64,000 bases of DNA. It comes from Jannaschia donghaensis. Its GTDB lineage: Bacteria; Pseudomonadota; Alphaproteobacteria; Rhodobacterales; Rhodobacteraceae. The stretch is from contig NZ_CXSU01000005.1 in the NCBI RefSeq assembly GCF_001403795.1, positions 273,792-337,791 on the forward strand, given 5' to 3'. Below are positions 43,327-52,840 of this stretch, in pieces. The notes below the pieces were generated by a model. It was not told the origin of the DNA and did not search any database. It saw only the letters and a program-made list of their open reading frames with translations. The position numbers and the translations under genes were made by a program. Positions within the stretch are counted from its first letter, which is position 1, and every line of letters begins with the position of its first letter.

Positions 43327-45777
43327 TCAGCCGACGCGGCGCTCGGCTTCCTCGGCATAGCGGCTGTCCGTGGCCAGGGCGAAGGTGCCGCGGCTGACTT
43401 TGCGGATCGTTCCGTCGCGCAGCAACTGACCGAAGCCGCGCAGACCGTCTTCGCGGCTCATATTCTCCACTGCCTCGGCGGCCAGATGCAGCAGGCGCGG
43501 ACGCGAGAAGTTGTCCTGACCCATGACCTTGGCGCTGTAGACGGCGGCCGCTTCCAGAATGTCCGACAATTCGCTGGCACCGACGTCGGAGGCAAAGGCC
43601 TCGAAATCCTCCGCCCCGGCCAGCGCGACATCTTGCGCTTCCTTCTCGGCGGTCTGCTGCTGGGCGCGGCGCGGCTGAACGGGGTCTGCGTCGGCGGCGG
43701 GCGCGTCCTCGACCCGCTGTTCGGACACCAGCACCAGCGGCGCGGGACGTTCGGGACGGGGCGTGCGCTCCGCGGTCTCGACCGAAGGCGCGCTCCGACG
43801 CGGCCGAACGGTGCTGGCCAGATCGGCACGATACGCGTCCGTTTCGGTGTCCTCCTTGTCCGCGATCGGACCGTCGGCGCGCCGCGCGGCCACGGCCGCC
43901 TTCAGATGCGAGATGTTGGCGTGGCGGCGCGACGTGTCCTCGCCCGACAGGCGGCTGTCGGTCGCCGCGAACAGGCGTTCCATGTCCGGGGCGGAAGGGA
44001 CGGAGCCCTTGTCTTCGCCATCGACCTCGGCAGCATTCACGGTCTCCGCTTCGACATCGGTGGCCTCGTCCGCATCGCCGACGATTTCCTCGACGTCGGT
44101 CGCAACCTCGTCTTCCTCGGTCGTCTCAACTTTGGCGTCTTCGGCGTCCGCGAAATCGTATTCTAGGTCTTCAGCGGTGTTCAGGGCCATCGTTACATCG
44201 GGGTCAAGGCTGTCCTCGGCATCGTCGCCGAAGATGGAGGCGACGATATCGTCTTCTTCGACATCGAACGTATCGGGTTCATCCGCACGGATCGCGGCCA
44301 ATTCGGCCATGAGGTCGTCCTCGTCCGAAATGTCTGCGTCTTCGTCGGTCGTGTCATCGGTGGTTTCGTCCGCACCGGTGGCGTCGCGGGTCAGCTCCGC
44401 TTCGATCGCGGCCAAGTCGGAGATCAGCTCGTCCTCGGCTTCGTCCTCATCAGACGAGACGTTTTCGTCCGACACGACATCCTCGTCCGAGGCGACGTTT
44501 CGCGTGGCAGCCACGTCGTTCTCGACCTCGCTTTCCATCGGTGCTGCGATCTCATCCGTGGCGGGGCCGACAGATGTCTCAACCACTTCGGCTGCAGCGG
44601 CGACTTCTTCGTCCACCGCGTTTTGCTGGGCCGAGGCTTCCTGAGCGGCGGTTTCGGCAGCAGCAGCGGCAGCGGCGGCCCGCATGCGGCGGACCTTGCG
44701 GACCCTGATCCGGCGTTGCTGCAGCGGCTGACCACTGGCCGCCGGTGCCACCTCCTCGGCTTTCGTGTCGTCTGGTGCGGGGGCCGCTTCGACCTCTTCG
44801 GGCCCAGGTACCGCTGCGGTCACCGTCTCCTCGACGGAGATTTCTTCCACGACCGCGACGTCTTCTTGGATCACGGCCTCTGTTTCCAAAGTCGTTCCCG
44901 CATCGACCTCTGGGGCCAGGATGGCCGAAAGATCGGCGGCCAGCGTATCCTCGCCTTCCGTCATCACGCCATCGGCATCGTCCTGATCGGTGTCGGCGAC
45001 CGGCGCGTCGTCGAGCGCATCGGCGGCGAAGGCGGCGACCAGCGTGTCTTCGGCCATATCAACCGGGTCGGCGATCATGTCGTCGGCGTGTTCATCCTCT
45101 TGATAGACGGTCGATGCCTGGCGGTCGGCTTCGACAACTCCGCGAATGCGGGCCAATTTGGCGGCCACGCCATCGTCTTGTTCCATATCCGTCTGGTCGT
45201 CGGGCGTTCTGGTGCGATCCATGAAGGCGGCCGGGACATCGTCGCCATCAACCTTCGTCGCGTCGTCCTCCGTTTGATGAACGGACGCGTCCTTGACCTG
45301 CTCTTCGGCGTCATGCTCTTCGATATCAGGCGTTTCCACCGCATCATCGTGATCGTCTACGTCGTCCACATCAGCTTCGGCCACGACGGCCATCTCTGGC
45401 GTCTCGTCTTCAGCGACGGCATCCGCCATCGTGTCGGCCAGGCCCGCAGCAAGGGCGGGAACGTCCGTCTGCGCGGCGTCGGAGGCATCGAACGCAGCGG
45501 TCAGCGCCGCGGCGGCGGGCATTTCGGTGGGACGCAGGGTGATCCCGCCGTCTTCGGGCTGGGCGGTCACGGCGTGCTTGGCGCGCGTTTCTGCTATGGT
45601 GCGCAGCATCGCCATGTCAGGGGTCGGAGGTTCCGCGCCGAAGAAACGATCATCGGCGGCCAGATCGCGGAAATACTCCGCGATGTCGGTCATGGTGGAA
45701 AACGGATCGTCGAACCCTTCGAGTGTGCACGAGAAGGTGCCGTAGGCGACGGTGAGAATCTTGTTTGCGGGAACCAT
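43327..45777 (-). CDS. large acidic protein of Rhodobacteraceae type, function unknown
   Basis: An 816-residue protein in three parts. The N-terminal ~75 residues look folded (ILTVAYGTFSCTLEGFDDPF, then MTDIAEYFRDLAADDRFFG). A very long Asp/Glu/Ala/Val-rich stretch with almost no aromatic residues, probably disordered, runs to about residue 610 and includes a short basic patch (QQRRIRVRKVRRMR). The C-terminal ~200 residues look folded again (RRHANISHLKAAVAARRA, then SREDGLRGFGQLLRDGTIRKV), the last part resembling a winged helix. The ATG at 45777 has GGAGG eight bases upstream. I recall similar proteins across Rhodobacteraceae without assigned role. Confidence 0.75.
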   Translation of the reverse strand: MVPANKILTVAYGTFSCTLEGFDDPFSTMTDIAEYFRDLAADDRFFGAEPPTPDMAMLRTIAETRAKHAVTAQPEDGGITLRPTEMPAAAALTAAFDASDAAQTDVPALAAGLADTMADAVAEDETPEMAVVAEADVDDVDDHDDAVETPDIEEHDAEEQVKDASVHQTEDDATKVDGDDVPAAFMDRTRTPDDQTDMEQDDGVAAKLARIRGVVEADRQASTVYQEDEHADDMIADPVDMAEDTLVAAFAADALDDAPVADTDQDDADGVMTEGEDTLAADLSAILAPEVDAGTTLETEAVIQEDVAVVEEISVEETVTAAVPGPEEVEAAPAPDDTKAEEVAPAASGQPLQQRRIRVRKVRRMRAAAAAAAAETAAQEASAQQNAVDEEVAAAAEVVETSVGPATDEIAAPMESEVENDVAATRNVASDEDVVSDENVSSDEDEAEDELISDLAAIEAELTRDATGADETTDDTTDEDADISDEDDLMAELAAIRADEPDTFDVEEDDIVASIFGDDAEDSLDPDVTMALNTAEDLEYDFADAEDAKVETTEEDEVATDVEEIVGDADEATDVEAETVNAAEVDGEDKGSVPSAPDMERLFAATDSRLSGEDTSRRHANISHLKAAVAARRADGPIADKEDTETDAYRADLASTVRPRRSAPSVETAERTPRPERPAPLVLVSEQRVEDAPAADADPVQPRRAQQQTAEKEAQDVALAGAEDFEAFASDVGASELSDILEAAAVYSAKVMGQDNFSRPRLLHLAAEAVENMSREDGLRGFGQLLRDGTIRKVSRGTFALATDSRYAEEAERRVG

Positions 45778-45900
45778 TCGGGCCACCTCCACTATATCCC
45801 CTTACGGGAAACCTGATTTACTTCACCTTCGACATAAACAGACGATTCCATTCAAATCGTGCCCGGATCGGGACCATTTGACGATGACGAGGGCCAATTC

Positions 45901-46590
45901 TTGCCAGATTCGAAACGGACGGCACTCATTGATCATGGCTTCCAGACTTTGGTCGGTGGTGCTCCGACTACCACCGGGTTGATTGATATTGCCTTAACAT
46001 ACGCGCCACGGCTGGTCGCTGTCGACGGGGGCGCGAATACGCTTCTGAAATTGGGCCGCAGGCCCGACCTTGTCGTGGGGGACCTCGATTCCATCTCGTA
46101 TGCGGCGCGGACCGCGTTCGCGGACCGGATCGTGCACATTTCCGAACAGGACAGCACCGATTTCGCCAAGGCCTTGCGGACCAGCCCCGCGCGTTTGACC
46201 ATCGCCGTGGGCTTCGTCGGGGCGCGGGTCGATCACCTTCTGTCCGCTCTGACCGAAATCGCGCGCAGCCGGGCCCGGGTTATCCTGCTGGGCGACGACG
46301 ATTGCATCTGCCTTATGCCGCCCCGCCTGTCGCTCGACCTGGTGGCAGGGACGCGGGTGTCGCTCTGGCCGCTCGGGCCGGCAGGGGGCACGTCGACCGG
46401 CCTGAAATGGCCCATCGACGGTTTGTCGTTTTCCCCGACCACCCGCACCGGCACATCCAACGAGGCGACCGGCCCGGTGACGCTTGCCATGCAGGGGGAC
46501 ATGTTGCTGATCCTGCCTGCGGCGGAATTGCCGAAACTTGTCGTCGCGGTGCAGTCTCCCCCTCGCGGCGCGCCCGCCCGCCCGCTATAA
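45901..46590 (+). CDS. thiamine diphosphokinase
   Basis: About 229 residues. LVAVDGGANTLLKLG, LVVGDLDSIS and EQDSTDFAKAL are the substrate and magnesium blocks of thiamine pyrophosphokinase, which converts thiamine to thiamine diphosphate with ATP. No ATG is available in frame. I prefer the TTG at 45901, with GAGGG seven bases upstream; a GTG at 45859 would add 14 residues. rpiA follows after 27 bases, perhaps in one transcript. Confidence 0.83.
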   Translation: MPDSKRTALIDHGFQTLVGGAPTTTGLIDIALTYAPRLVAVDGGANTLLKLGRRPDLVVGDLDSISYAARTAFADRIVHISEQDSTDFAKALRTSPARLTIAVGFVGARVDHLLSALTEIARSRARVILLGDDDCICLMPPRLSLDLVAGTRVSLWPLGPAGGTSTGLKWPIDGLSFSPTTRTGTSNEATGPVTLAMQGDMLLILPAAELPKLVVAVQSPPRGAPARPL

Positions 46591-46617
46591 CGCAAGCGAG
46601 AGAGCAGGGAGCCCATC

Positions 46618-47406
46618 ATGTCCGCGACACCCAACCCCATCGACATGGCGAAATACGTCTCGGCCAAGCGCGCGCTGGACTATGTTCAGGACGGGATGCG
46701 CATCGGGTTGGGCACAGGGTCGACCGCCGCCTGGATGGTGCGCTGCCTGGGCGAGATGATCCGCCAGGACGGGCTGCGCGTGACCGGCGTCCCGACCTCC
46801 AGCCGGACGGCGGACCTTGCGCGCGAATGCGGCGTGCCCATCGCAACGCTGGAAGACGTCAAGTGGCTGGATCTGACGATTGATGGTGCCGACGAATTCG
46901 ACCCCGACCTCAGCCTGATCAAGGGCGGCGGCGGCGCGCTGTTGCAGGAGAAGATCGTGGCGACGGCGTCCGACATGATGGTGGTCATTACCGACAAATC
47001 GAAGCAGGTCGATCATCTGGGGGCCTTCCCGCTGCCGGTGGAGGTCATTCCCTTCGGCTGGCAGACGACCAAAGCCCTGATCGAGGAAAGCCTGATCGGC
47101 ATGGATGTTGCCGGGCGTCAGGTCACGCTGCGCCTGAACCGCGATGCGTCCTATCGCACGGATGAGGGCAATCTGATCCTCGATTTGCATCTGCGCCGGA
47201 TCGGCAATCCGCGACAGCTGAGCCTTGTCCTCAACCAGATCCCCGGCGTGGTCGAGAATGGCCTGTTCCTCGACATCTGCGATGTGGTGATCATGGGCGA
47301 TGCGGAGGGCGGCGTCGAAGTGCGCGATATCAATAACGGCTCCGTCACGCAGGAAAGGGTCGACCTGCGGGATGCGGATAATATCTTCGTCTCGGTCAGC
47401 GACTGA
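46618..47406 (+). CDS. rpiA: ribose-5-phosphate isomerase A
   Basis: A 262-residue RpiA with the motifs GLGTGSTAAWMV, DLTIDGADEFDPDLSLIKGGGGAL and LQEKIVATAS in order. It interconverts ribulose- and ribose-5-phosphate in the pentose phosphate pathway. The ATG at 46618 sits after GGAGCCC. Its stop is ten bases from the convergent stop of the exported-protein gene. Confidence 0.95.
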   Translation: MSATPNPIDMAKYVSAKRALDYVQDGMRIGLGTGSTAAWMVRCLGEMIRQDGLRVTGVPTSSRTADLARECGVPIATLEDVKWLDLTIDGADEFDPDLSLIKGGGGALLQEKIVATASDMMVVITDKSKQVDHLGAFPLPVEVIPFGWQTTKALIEESLIGMDVAGRQVTLRLNRDASYRTDEGNLILDLHLRRIGNPRQLSLVLNQIPGVVENGLFLDICDVVIMGDAEGGVEVRDINNGSVTQERVDLRDADNIFVSVSD

Positions 47407-47416
47407 CGGAGCCGGT

Positions 47417-48727
47417 CTACTTGACCAGCCGGACGGACCGGTCGGCAAGATCGACAAGGTAGATCGGCGATCGGGCCGATGCACGCGACCCACCCATCCC
47501 CAGACCCGCGCTGACCAGGATTTCGGTGCCCATGACCGCCAGGGGTGTGAAGCGCGGCGAAGGGCCGTTTCCAGGATCGAAAGTGTCCAGAAGACCGGGG
47601 AAATCCTCCAGCGGGATCCCGACCCGGCGAAGCACCTGACCGCGTTGATCCATTACCAGGAACGCTGACCGGCGACGCGGGCCGGGTGTCGCAATCAGCA
47701 TACCACCCTCGCGGTCGAAGATCAGTCCTCCCGCATCGTGGTTTTCCATGCTCCAGGCCGTCCATTCGTCGGATGCGACATCGAATCGATAGAGATATCC
47801 CTCGCCGCCCAGCGTGATACCCCAAAGCAGGCCACCGTCGGGGTCGTGGGCCGCGCCCATGGGCCAGCTGATGTCGGGCAGGATGAGGGGAGCCGCATAT
47901 CGAAGAGCGGTGCCGGCATCATCGCGCCCGATGAACCCTTCGCCGTCAAACCGCCATTTCGCCCCGGCAGGGGACCCGTCGCCTGACAGAACGGACCTGA
48001 ACGAGGCATTCAGATCGGCCCGGTCCACCGCGCGTTCCAGAAGGGCCTCTTCGATCTCGGCTTGCGTGGCTAGGCCCGGAGCCCGCGTAATGAGGAAGCC
48101 GCCCGGAGGAGCGGTGTAGGCCCCGTGGAAGCTGTCGGCGCGATCGACTCCGACAAATGTGAATGCCGCTTCGTGGAACGGCTGGAAACGATTGCCGCGG
48201 ATTTCATAGGCAAGCGGAAGTGTCGTTCTCTCCACCTCGACGGGCGAGCTATTCACCTGCGCCGGCGAACGCACCACGCCGTCGCCGCTCAATATCACGC
48301 GGGCGATCCGCGTATCGGGAGAGGCGACGATATCCCATTGAACCGGTTCATGGGACGTCAGGACAAGGGCTACGTCCTGGCCCGGACGGTCCACCTCCAC
48401 GACGACGCTGCCTTGGCGAACGGGCTGGCCCGTCTGGCGGACGGTTCTCGGTTCGTAGATCCCGACGAGATGCAGTTCGTCGACCTCTGGCCGATCGACG
48501 GGTGCCACGGTTTCCGGTTCGGCCTGCGCGGGTTGGATGACGTCGAATGTGCCGAGGACCTCCTGGCACGCCCGCCTCAGCCAGTTTTCGGATGCCCTGC
48601 AGGTCGCCTGGCGCCATTCCATCTCCACCTGGGAGATTTGCGCGCGGCTCCCATTGGTTGCCTGCCCCATCGCAAGGGTGGTGGACGTGACGATCAGAAG
48701 CAGGGAAGCGGCGATCAGGCGGGGCAT
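47417..48727 (-). CDS. exported protein, unknown function, possible propeller domain
   Basis: A 436-residue protein with a signal peptide (MPRLIAASLLLIVTSTTLA). A Cys pair (CRASENWLRRAC) follows near residue 43, then a beta-rich body. The last ~170 residues contain repeated short strands with WPMGAAHDPDGGLLWG and DAGGLIFDREGGMLIATPG, reminiscent of propeller blades. The ATG at 48727, with CGGAGA six bases before it, is preferred over upstream ATGs. It is divergent from gor. I do not recognise the family. Confidence 0.65.
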   Translation of the reverse strand: MPRLIAASLLLIVTSTTLAMGQATNGSRAQISQVEMEWRQATCRASENWLRRACQEVLGTFDVIQPAQAEPETVAPVDRPEVDELHLVGIYEPRTVRQTGQPVRQGSVVVEVDRPGQDVALVLTSHEPVQWDIVASPDTRIARVILSGDGVVRSPAQVNSSPVEVERTTLPLAYEIRGNRFQPFHEAAFTFVGVDRADSFHGAYTAPPGGFLITRAPGLATQAEIEEALLERAVDRADLNASFRSVLSGDGSPAGAKWRFDGEGFIGRDDAGTALRYAAPLILPDISWPMGAAHDPDGGLLWGITLGGEGYLYRFDVASDEWTAWSMENHDAGGLIFDREGGMLIATPGPRRRSAFLVMDQRGQVLRRVGIPLEDFPGLLDTFDPGNGPSPRFTPLAVMGTEILVSAGLGMGGSRASARSPIYLVDLADRSVRLVK

Positions 48728-48936
48728 TGGAATCTCCGAAGGCATTGAGTCCGCCTGAACCTCGGTCCCGATCGGGGCGATTTTCGTACGTGGAACGGGC
48801 ATTTCCGCGATGGTGGCATCGGCACGGCCTCAACTCACCTCCCGGAGGATTCTTCCCCGACCGCCCGTGCGGGGCATACCGTTGCGCCCCCCCCGCCATC
48901 ACCCTAGGTCTGTCGCGACACATCGAGGAGTACCCC

Positions 48937-50295
48937 ATGGAATTCGACTACGACCTCTTCGTCATTGGTGGCGGATCCGGCGGAGTGCGGGCCGCGCGGT
49001 TGACGGCACAAGACGGTCACAAGGTCGCCTTGGCCGAGGAGAGCCGCATGGGCGGCACTTGCGTGATCCGCGGTTGCGTGCCCAAGAAGTTGATGGTCTT
49101 CGCGTCGGAATATCCCGAAGCCGTGGGCTTCGCGCGCGACTACGGCTGGGACGCGACGATCGGAAAATTTGACTGGTCGGCCTTTTCCACGCGGATGAAC
49201 CAGGAACTCGACCGGCTCGAGTCGGTCTATGAGACGAACGCCGAGAAGGCGGGCGTGAAAATCTATCATTCGCGCGTGACCGTCGAAGATGCCCACACGA
49301 TCAAGCTGAGCGATGGTCAGACGTGCACGGCCAAGCACATCCTGATCGCAGCGGGCGGCCATCCGGTGCGCCCGGACATGAAGAACGCGGACATCGGCAT
49401 GGTGTCCGACGACGTCTTCAACCTCAAGGCGCTGCCGGGCAAGCTGTTGATCGTCGGTGGCGGCTACATCGGGTGCGAGATGGCCGGCATATTCAACGGA
49501 TTGGGTGTCGAGACGTCGATGTTCATCCGCGGCGCGCAGATCCTGCGCGGCTTCGACGAGGAGACGCGCGGCCATATCGCCGACTGCATGGCGCGGCGCG
49601 GTGTCACGATCCATACGGGATGCGCCCCGGTCGAGATCGAGCGGCGCGGCGACAAGGTCTGGGTCAAGGGGTCCAACGGGCATCAGGAGGAATTCGACGA
49701 CATCCTCTGGGCGACGGGACGCAAGCCGAACACCAGGGACCTCATCGCCGAGAGCGTGGGCGTGAAGCTGGACCGCAAGGGCGCGATCCGCGTGGACGAC
49801 TACAGCCAGACCGACGTGCCTTCGATCTTCGCCATCGGCGATGTGACGGGGCGGGTCGAATTGACGCCGGTCGCCATTCGTGAAGCCGTGGCGTTCCATG
49901 AAACGGTCTTCAAGGGCAACAAGACGCCGGTGGACCATGATCTGATCCCCACGGCCGTCTTCACCCAGCCCGAGATGGGCACCGTCGGCCTGTCGGAGGA
50001 AGATGCCGCAGAGCAGGAGCCGACGCTGGTCTATGCCACCGCGTTCCGTCCGATGCAGCAGGCCTTCGCCGGCGGGGAGGAACGGGTTCTGTTCAAGATG
50101 CTGGTCAGCCGGGAGACGGACAAGGTACTGGGCGTCCATATCGTCGGACCGGGGGCCGGAGAGATGATCCAGTTCGTCGGCGTGGCCCTGAAGATGGGCG
50201 CGACGAAGGCCGACTTCGACCGCACCTGCGCCGTGCATCCGACCATGGCCGAGGAATTGGTGACCCTGAAGGAGCCGGTGCGCGTTCTGGACTGA
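48937..50295 (+). CDS. gor: glutathione-disulfide reductase
   Basis: A 452-residue flavoprotein disulfide reductase. FAD motif IGGGSGG near residue 10, redox-active Cys42/Cys47 in GTCVIRGCVPKK, NADPH-binding VGGGYIGCE in the middle, and the C-terminal His434-Glu439 pair in HPTMAEE are all present. It keeps glutathione reduced, which links it to gloA in this window. GAGGAG lies six bases before the ATG at 48937; the frame is open upstream without similarity. Confidence 0.94.
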   Translation: MEFDYDLFVIGGGSGGVRAARLTAQDGHKVALAEESRMGGTCVIRGCVPKKLMVFASEYPEAVGFARDYGWDATIGKFDWSAFSTRMNQELDRLESVYETNAEKAGVKIYHSRVTVEDAHTIKLSDGQTCTAKHILIAAGGHPVRPDMKNADIGMVSDDVFNLKALPGKLLIVGGGYIGCEMAGIFNGLGVETSMFIRGAQILRGFDEETRGHIADCMARRGVTIHTGCAPVEIERRGDKVWVKGSNGHQEEFDDILWATGRKPNTRDLIAESVGVKLDRKGAIRVDDYSQTDVPSIFAIGDVTGRVELTPVAIREAVAFHETVFKGNKTPVDHDLIPTAVFTQPEMGTVGLSEEDAAEQEPTLVYATAFRPMQQAFAGGEERVLFKMLVSRETDKVLGVHIVGPGAGEMIQFVGVALKMGATKADFDRTCAVHPTMAEELVTLKEPVRVLD

Positions 50296-50410
50296 TGCGA
50301 CGGGCTCGGTGCGGCAAAGGGGTCAGCTCCGGCTTAGCCGCTTGAACTTCCCCCGGCGGGGAACGATGTTACACGGCAGCGAATGACATGTTTTCGAAGG
50401 GACGATCCTG

Positions 50411-51583
50411 ATGGCAGGTAGCGGAGGCCCCTGGGGGGGCGGCGGCAATTCTGGCGGTGGCGATGGCGGCGATGGAAATCGTGGCTCCGACCGCCCGAAC
50501 GGCGGGCGCAGACCCCCGAACCGGGGCCAGCAAGGCGTGCCCGAGATCGACCAGCTCGTCAAAAAGGGGCAGGATCAACTGCGCGTCCTGATGGGCGGTC
50601 GCGGCGGCACTGGCGGCGGTGGCCCGAACGGTGGCGGCGGATTCGAGGTCACGCGTCCGATGATCGGCATCGGTATCGTTCTGCTGGCGCTCCTCTGGCT
50701 CTTCCTGAGCTTCTACCGCGTCCAGCCCGAAGAACGCTCGGTCGAATTGTTCCTGGGCGAATTCTCCAGCATCGGTGAGCCGGGCCTGAACTTCGCACCG
50801 TGGCCTGTCGTCACCGCCGAAGTGATCCCCGTCACGACCGAACGAACCGTCGATATCGGTCAGAACCGAGGCAATCGGAACGAATTCGGTCTGATGCTGA
50901 CGGGTGACGAGAACGTCGTCGACATCGACTTCCAGGTGGTCTGGAACGTCACCGACCCCGCGAAATTCCTGTTCAACCTGGCTGCCCCCGATGCCACCAT
51001 CCGCGCCGTTTCGGAATCGGCCATGCGCGAGATCGTGGCGCGGTCGCAACTCGCGCCGATCCTGAACACGAATCGGGGCATCATCGCGGACGAGTTGCGC
51101 GAAATCATCCAGACGACGCTCGACAGCTACGACTCGGGCATGCAGGTGATCCGCGTCAACTTCGACCGGGCCGACCCGCCCGAGCAGGTGATCGACGCCT
51201 TCCGCGAAGTGCAGGCCGCCGAGCAGCAGCGTGACCGTCTGCAATCCGACGCCGATCGTTATGCCAACCAGGTTCTCGCCGGCGCGCGTGGTGAGGCGGC
51301 ACAGCTTCTTGAAGAGGCGGAGGCCTATCGCGCCCGCGTCGTCAACGAAGCGACGGGTGAAGCCAGCCGCTTCACCGCCGTTCTGGGAGAATATGCCTTG
51401 GCACCCGAAGTGACGCGCAAACGCCTCTACCTCGAGACGATGGAGCAGGTTCTTGGCGATGTCGACAAGATCATAATCGACGGCAATGTCGGCGGTGGAA
51501 ACGGAGGCGGCCAGGGCATCGTACCCTATCTGCCGCTCAATGAACTGCGCGGTGGTCGCGCGACCCAAGGGGGTAACAACTGA
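50411..51583 (+). CDS. hflK: FtsH protease activity modulator HflK
   Basis: A 390-residue inner-membrane protein: a Gly/Asn-rich cytoplasmic N terminus, one membrane helix IGIGIVLLALLWLFLSFY near residue 86, then the SPFH/band-7 domain (YRVQPEERSVELFLG) and a helical C-terminal region with AEQQRDRLQSDADRYANQV. With HflC it forms a periplasmic cage around FtsH. hflC starts on the last base of its stop (TGATG). Confidence 0.95.
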   Translation: MAGSGGPWGGGGNSGGGDGGDGNRGSDRPNGGRRPPNRGQQGVPEIDQLVKKGQDQLRVLMGGRGGTGGGGPNGGGGFEVTRPMIGIGIVLLALLWLFLSFYRVQPEERSVELFLGEFSSIGEPGLNFAPWPVVTAEVIPVTTERTVDIGQNRGNRNEFGLMLTGDENVVDIDFQVVWNVTDPAKFLFNLAAPDATIRAVSESAMREIVARSQLAPILNTNRGIIADELREIIQTTLDSYDSGMQVIRVNFDRADPPEQVIDAFREVQAAEQQRDRLQSDADRYANQVLAGARGEAAQLLEEAEAYRARVVNEATGEASRFTAVLGEYALAPEVTRKRLYLETMEQVLGDVDKIIIDGNVGGGNGGGQGIVPYLPLNELRGGRATQGGNN

Positions 51584-52596
51584 TGAAACGCTCCGCATTC
51601 CTTTTGCCTGTGGCGGCGGTCATCATCGTCGTGATCTTCTCGTCGCTCTTCGTCGTGGACGAACGCCAGAAAGCGCTGGTCCTGCAGTTCGGCCGTGTGG
51701 TGGACGTCAAAGAGGACCCCGGGCTGGCCTTCAAGCTGCCTTTGATTCAGGAAGTCGTCTACTACGACGACCGTATTCTGTCGCGCGACGTCGATCCGCT
51801 GGAGGTTACACCCTCCGACGACCGCCGTCTCGTGGTCGATGCTTTCGCGCGCTACCGCATCACCGATGTCGTGCAGTTCCGAAATGCAGTCGGTGCTGGC
51901 GGCATCCTCGCCGCCGAGCAGCGCCTCGACTCGATCCTGCGCTCGGAGTTGAGAGAGGTTCTGGGCTCGGTTTCTTCCAACGACATTCTGTCGGAAGACC
52001 GGGTCGCGTTGATGCTGCGCATCGCCACGGGCGCGCGCTCGCAGGCCGCCGACCTCGGCATCCAGATCATCGACGTCCGGCTCAAGCGGACGGACCTGCC
52101 CGACCAGAACCTCGATGCGACCTTCGCACGTATGCGTGCCGAACGGGAGCGGGAGGCGGCGGACGAGGTCGCACGCGGCGAGGAAGCTGCGCAGCGGATC
52201 CGGGCCCAGGCCGATCGGACCGTGGTGGAACTGACGTCGGATGCGGCCCGCGACGCCGAGATCGCACGCGGTGAGGCCGATGCCCGTCGCAACGCGATCT
52301 TTGCGACGGCCTTCACCGCCGATCCGGAGTTCTTCGAGTTCTATCGCTCGCTGACGGCGTATACCCGCGCCTTGCAGGGGTCGAATTCGACGATGGTGAT
52401 GTCGCCGGATTCGGAGTTCTTCGATTACCTGAAGACCGACCGCATACCGGGCGACACCGGTGCCGCAGCCGCGCCCGCCGGAGCGGCCGCCCCGACGACC
52501 GGTACCGCCCCGCCGGACGATGCCGAAGCGGACGCCGAAGCCGAAACGGACACCGACACGGAACAGGAGGCCGCCGCCCCGGCGATCGGCAACTGA
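51583..52596 (+). CDS. hflC: protease modulator HflC
   Basis: A 337-residue SPFH/band-7 protein with an N-terminal membrane anchor (AFLLPVAAVIIVVIFSSLFV) and VVDERQKALVLQFGRVV opening the domain, plus the coiled AREREAADEVARGEE-like region. The C-terminal ~45 residues are an Ala/Pro/Asp/Glu-rich tail. It pairs with HflK. One-base overlap at the start suggests coupling. A terminator follows, so the protease gene is probably a separate unit. Confidence 0.95.
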   Translation: MKRSAFLLPVAAVIIVVIFSSLFVVDERQKALVLQFGRVVDVKEDPGLAFKLPLIQEVVYYDDRILSRDVDPLEVTPSDDRRLVVDAFARYRITDVVQFRNAVGAGGILAAEQRLDSILRSELREVLGSVSSNDILSEDRVALMLRIATGARSQAADLGIQIIDVRLKRTDLPDQNLDATFARMRAEREREAADEVARGEEAAQRIRAQADRTVVELTSDAARDAEIARGEADARRNAIFATAFTADPEFFEFYRSLTAYTRALQGSNSTMVMSPDSEFFDYLKTDRIPGDTGAAAAPAGAAAPTTGTAPPDDAEADAEAETDTDTEQEAAAPAIGN

Positions 52597-52616
52597 TTCT
52601 ACCGGATCTGACGACG

Positions 52617-52643
52617 GGGCCGTCCTTCGGGGCGGCCCTTTTT
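52617..52643 (+). terminator. intrinsic terminator after hflC
   Basis: A 9-bp stem with one G-U pair joins GGGCCGTCC (52617-52625) and GGGCGGCCC (52630-52638) through a TTCG tetraloop, followed by five T. It separates hflKC from the protease gene. Confidence 0.88.
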
Positions 52644-52747
52644 CATGCCGCGTCGAACGGGGCACAAAAGATTGTCTTGGCCACCCACGCGCCGCGCCCT
52701 ATCCTTACGGCAGCAAGCGCTCTCACGGCCATGTGATTGGACGTGCG

Positions 52748-52776
52748 TTGAACAGACGCCGACCGATGCGGATATG
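52748..52776 (+). promoter_or_regulatory. candidate promoter for the Do-type protease gene
   Basis: TTGAAC at 52748-52753 and GATATG at 52771-52776 are separated by 17 bases, about 65 bases upstream of the protease ATG and downstream of the hflC terminator. It is a match to sigma70-like elements by eye only; an envelope-stress sigma factor site cannot be excluded. Confidence 0.3.
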
Positions 52777-52840
52777 CAACGCACGGCGCGGCCGCCGCAG
52801 ACGGGCGCCATCGGACATCAGACAGAGGACTTCCTTGAAA

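Noticed and set aside
44623..45816. 397-codon open frame opposite the acidic protein
   Set aside because: The His/Gly/Arg-rich product is the antisense image of Asp/Ala/Val-rich codons; the opposite gene has a good ribosome site and folded ends.
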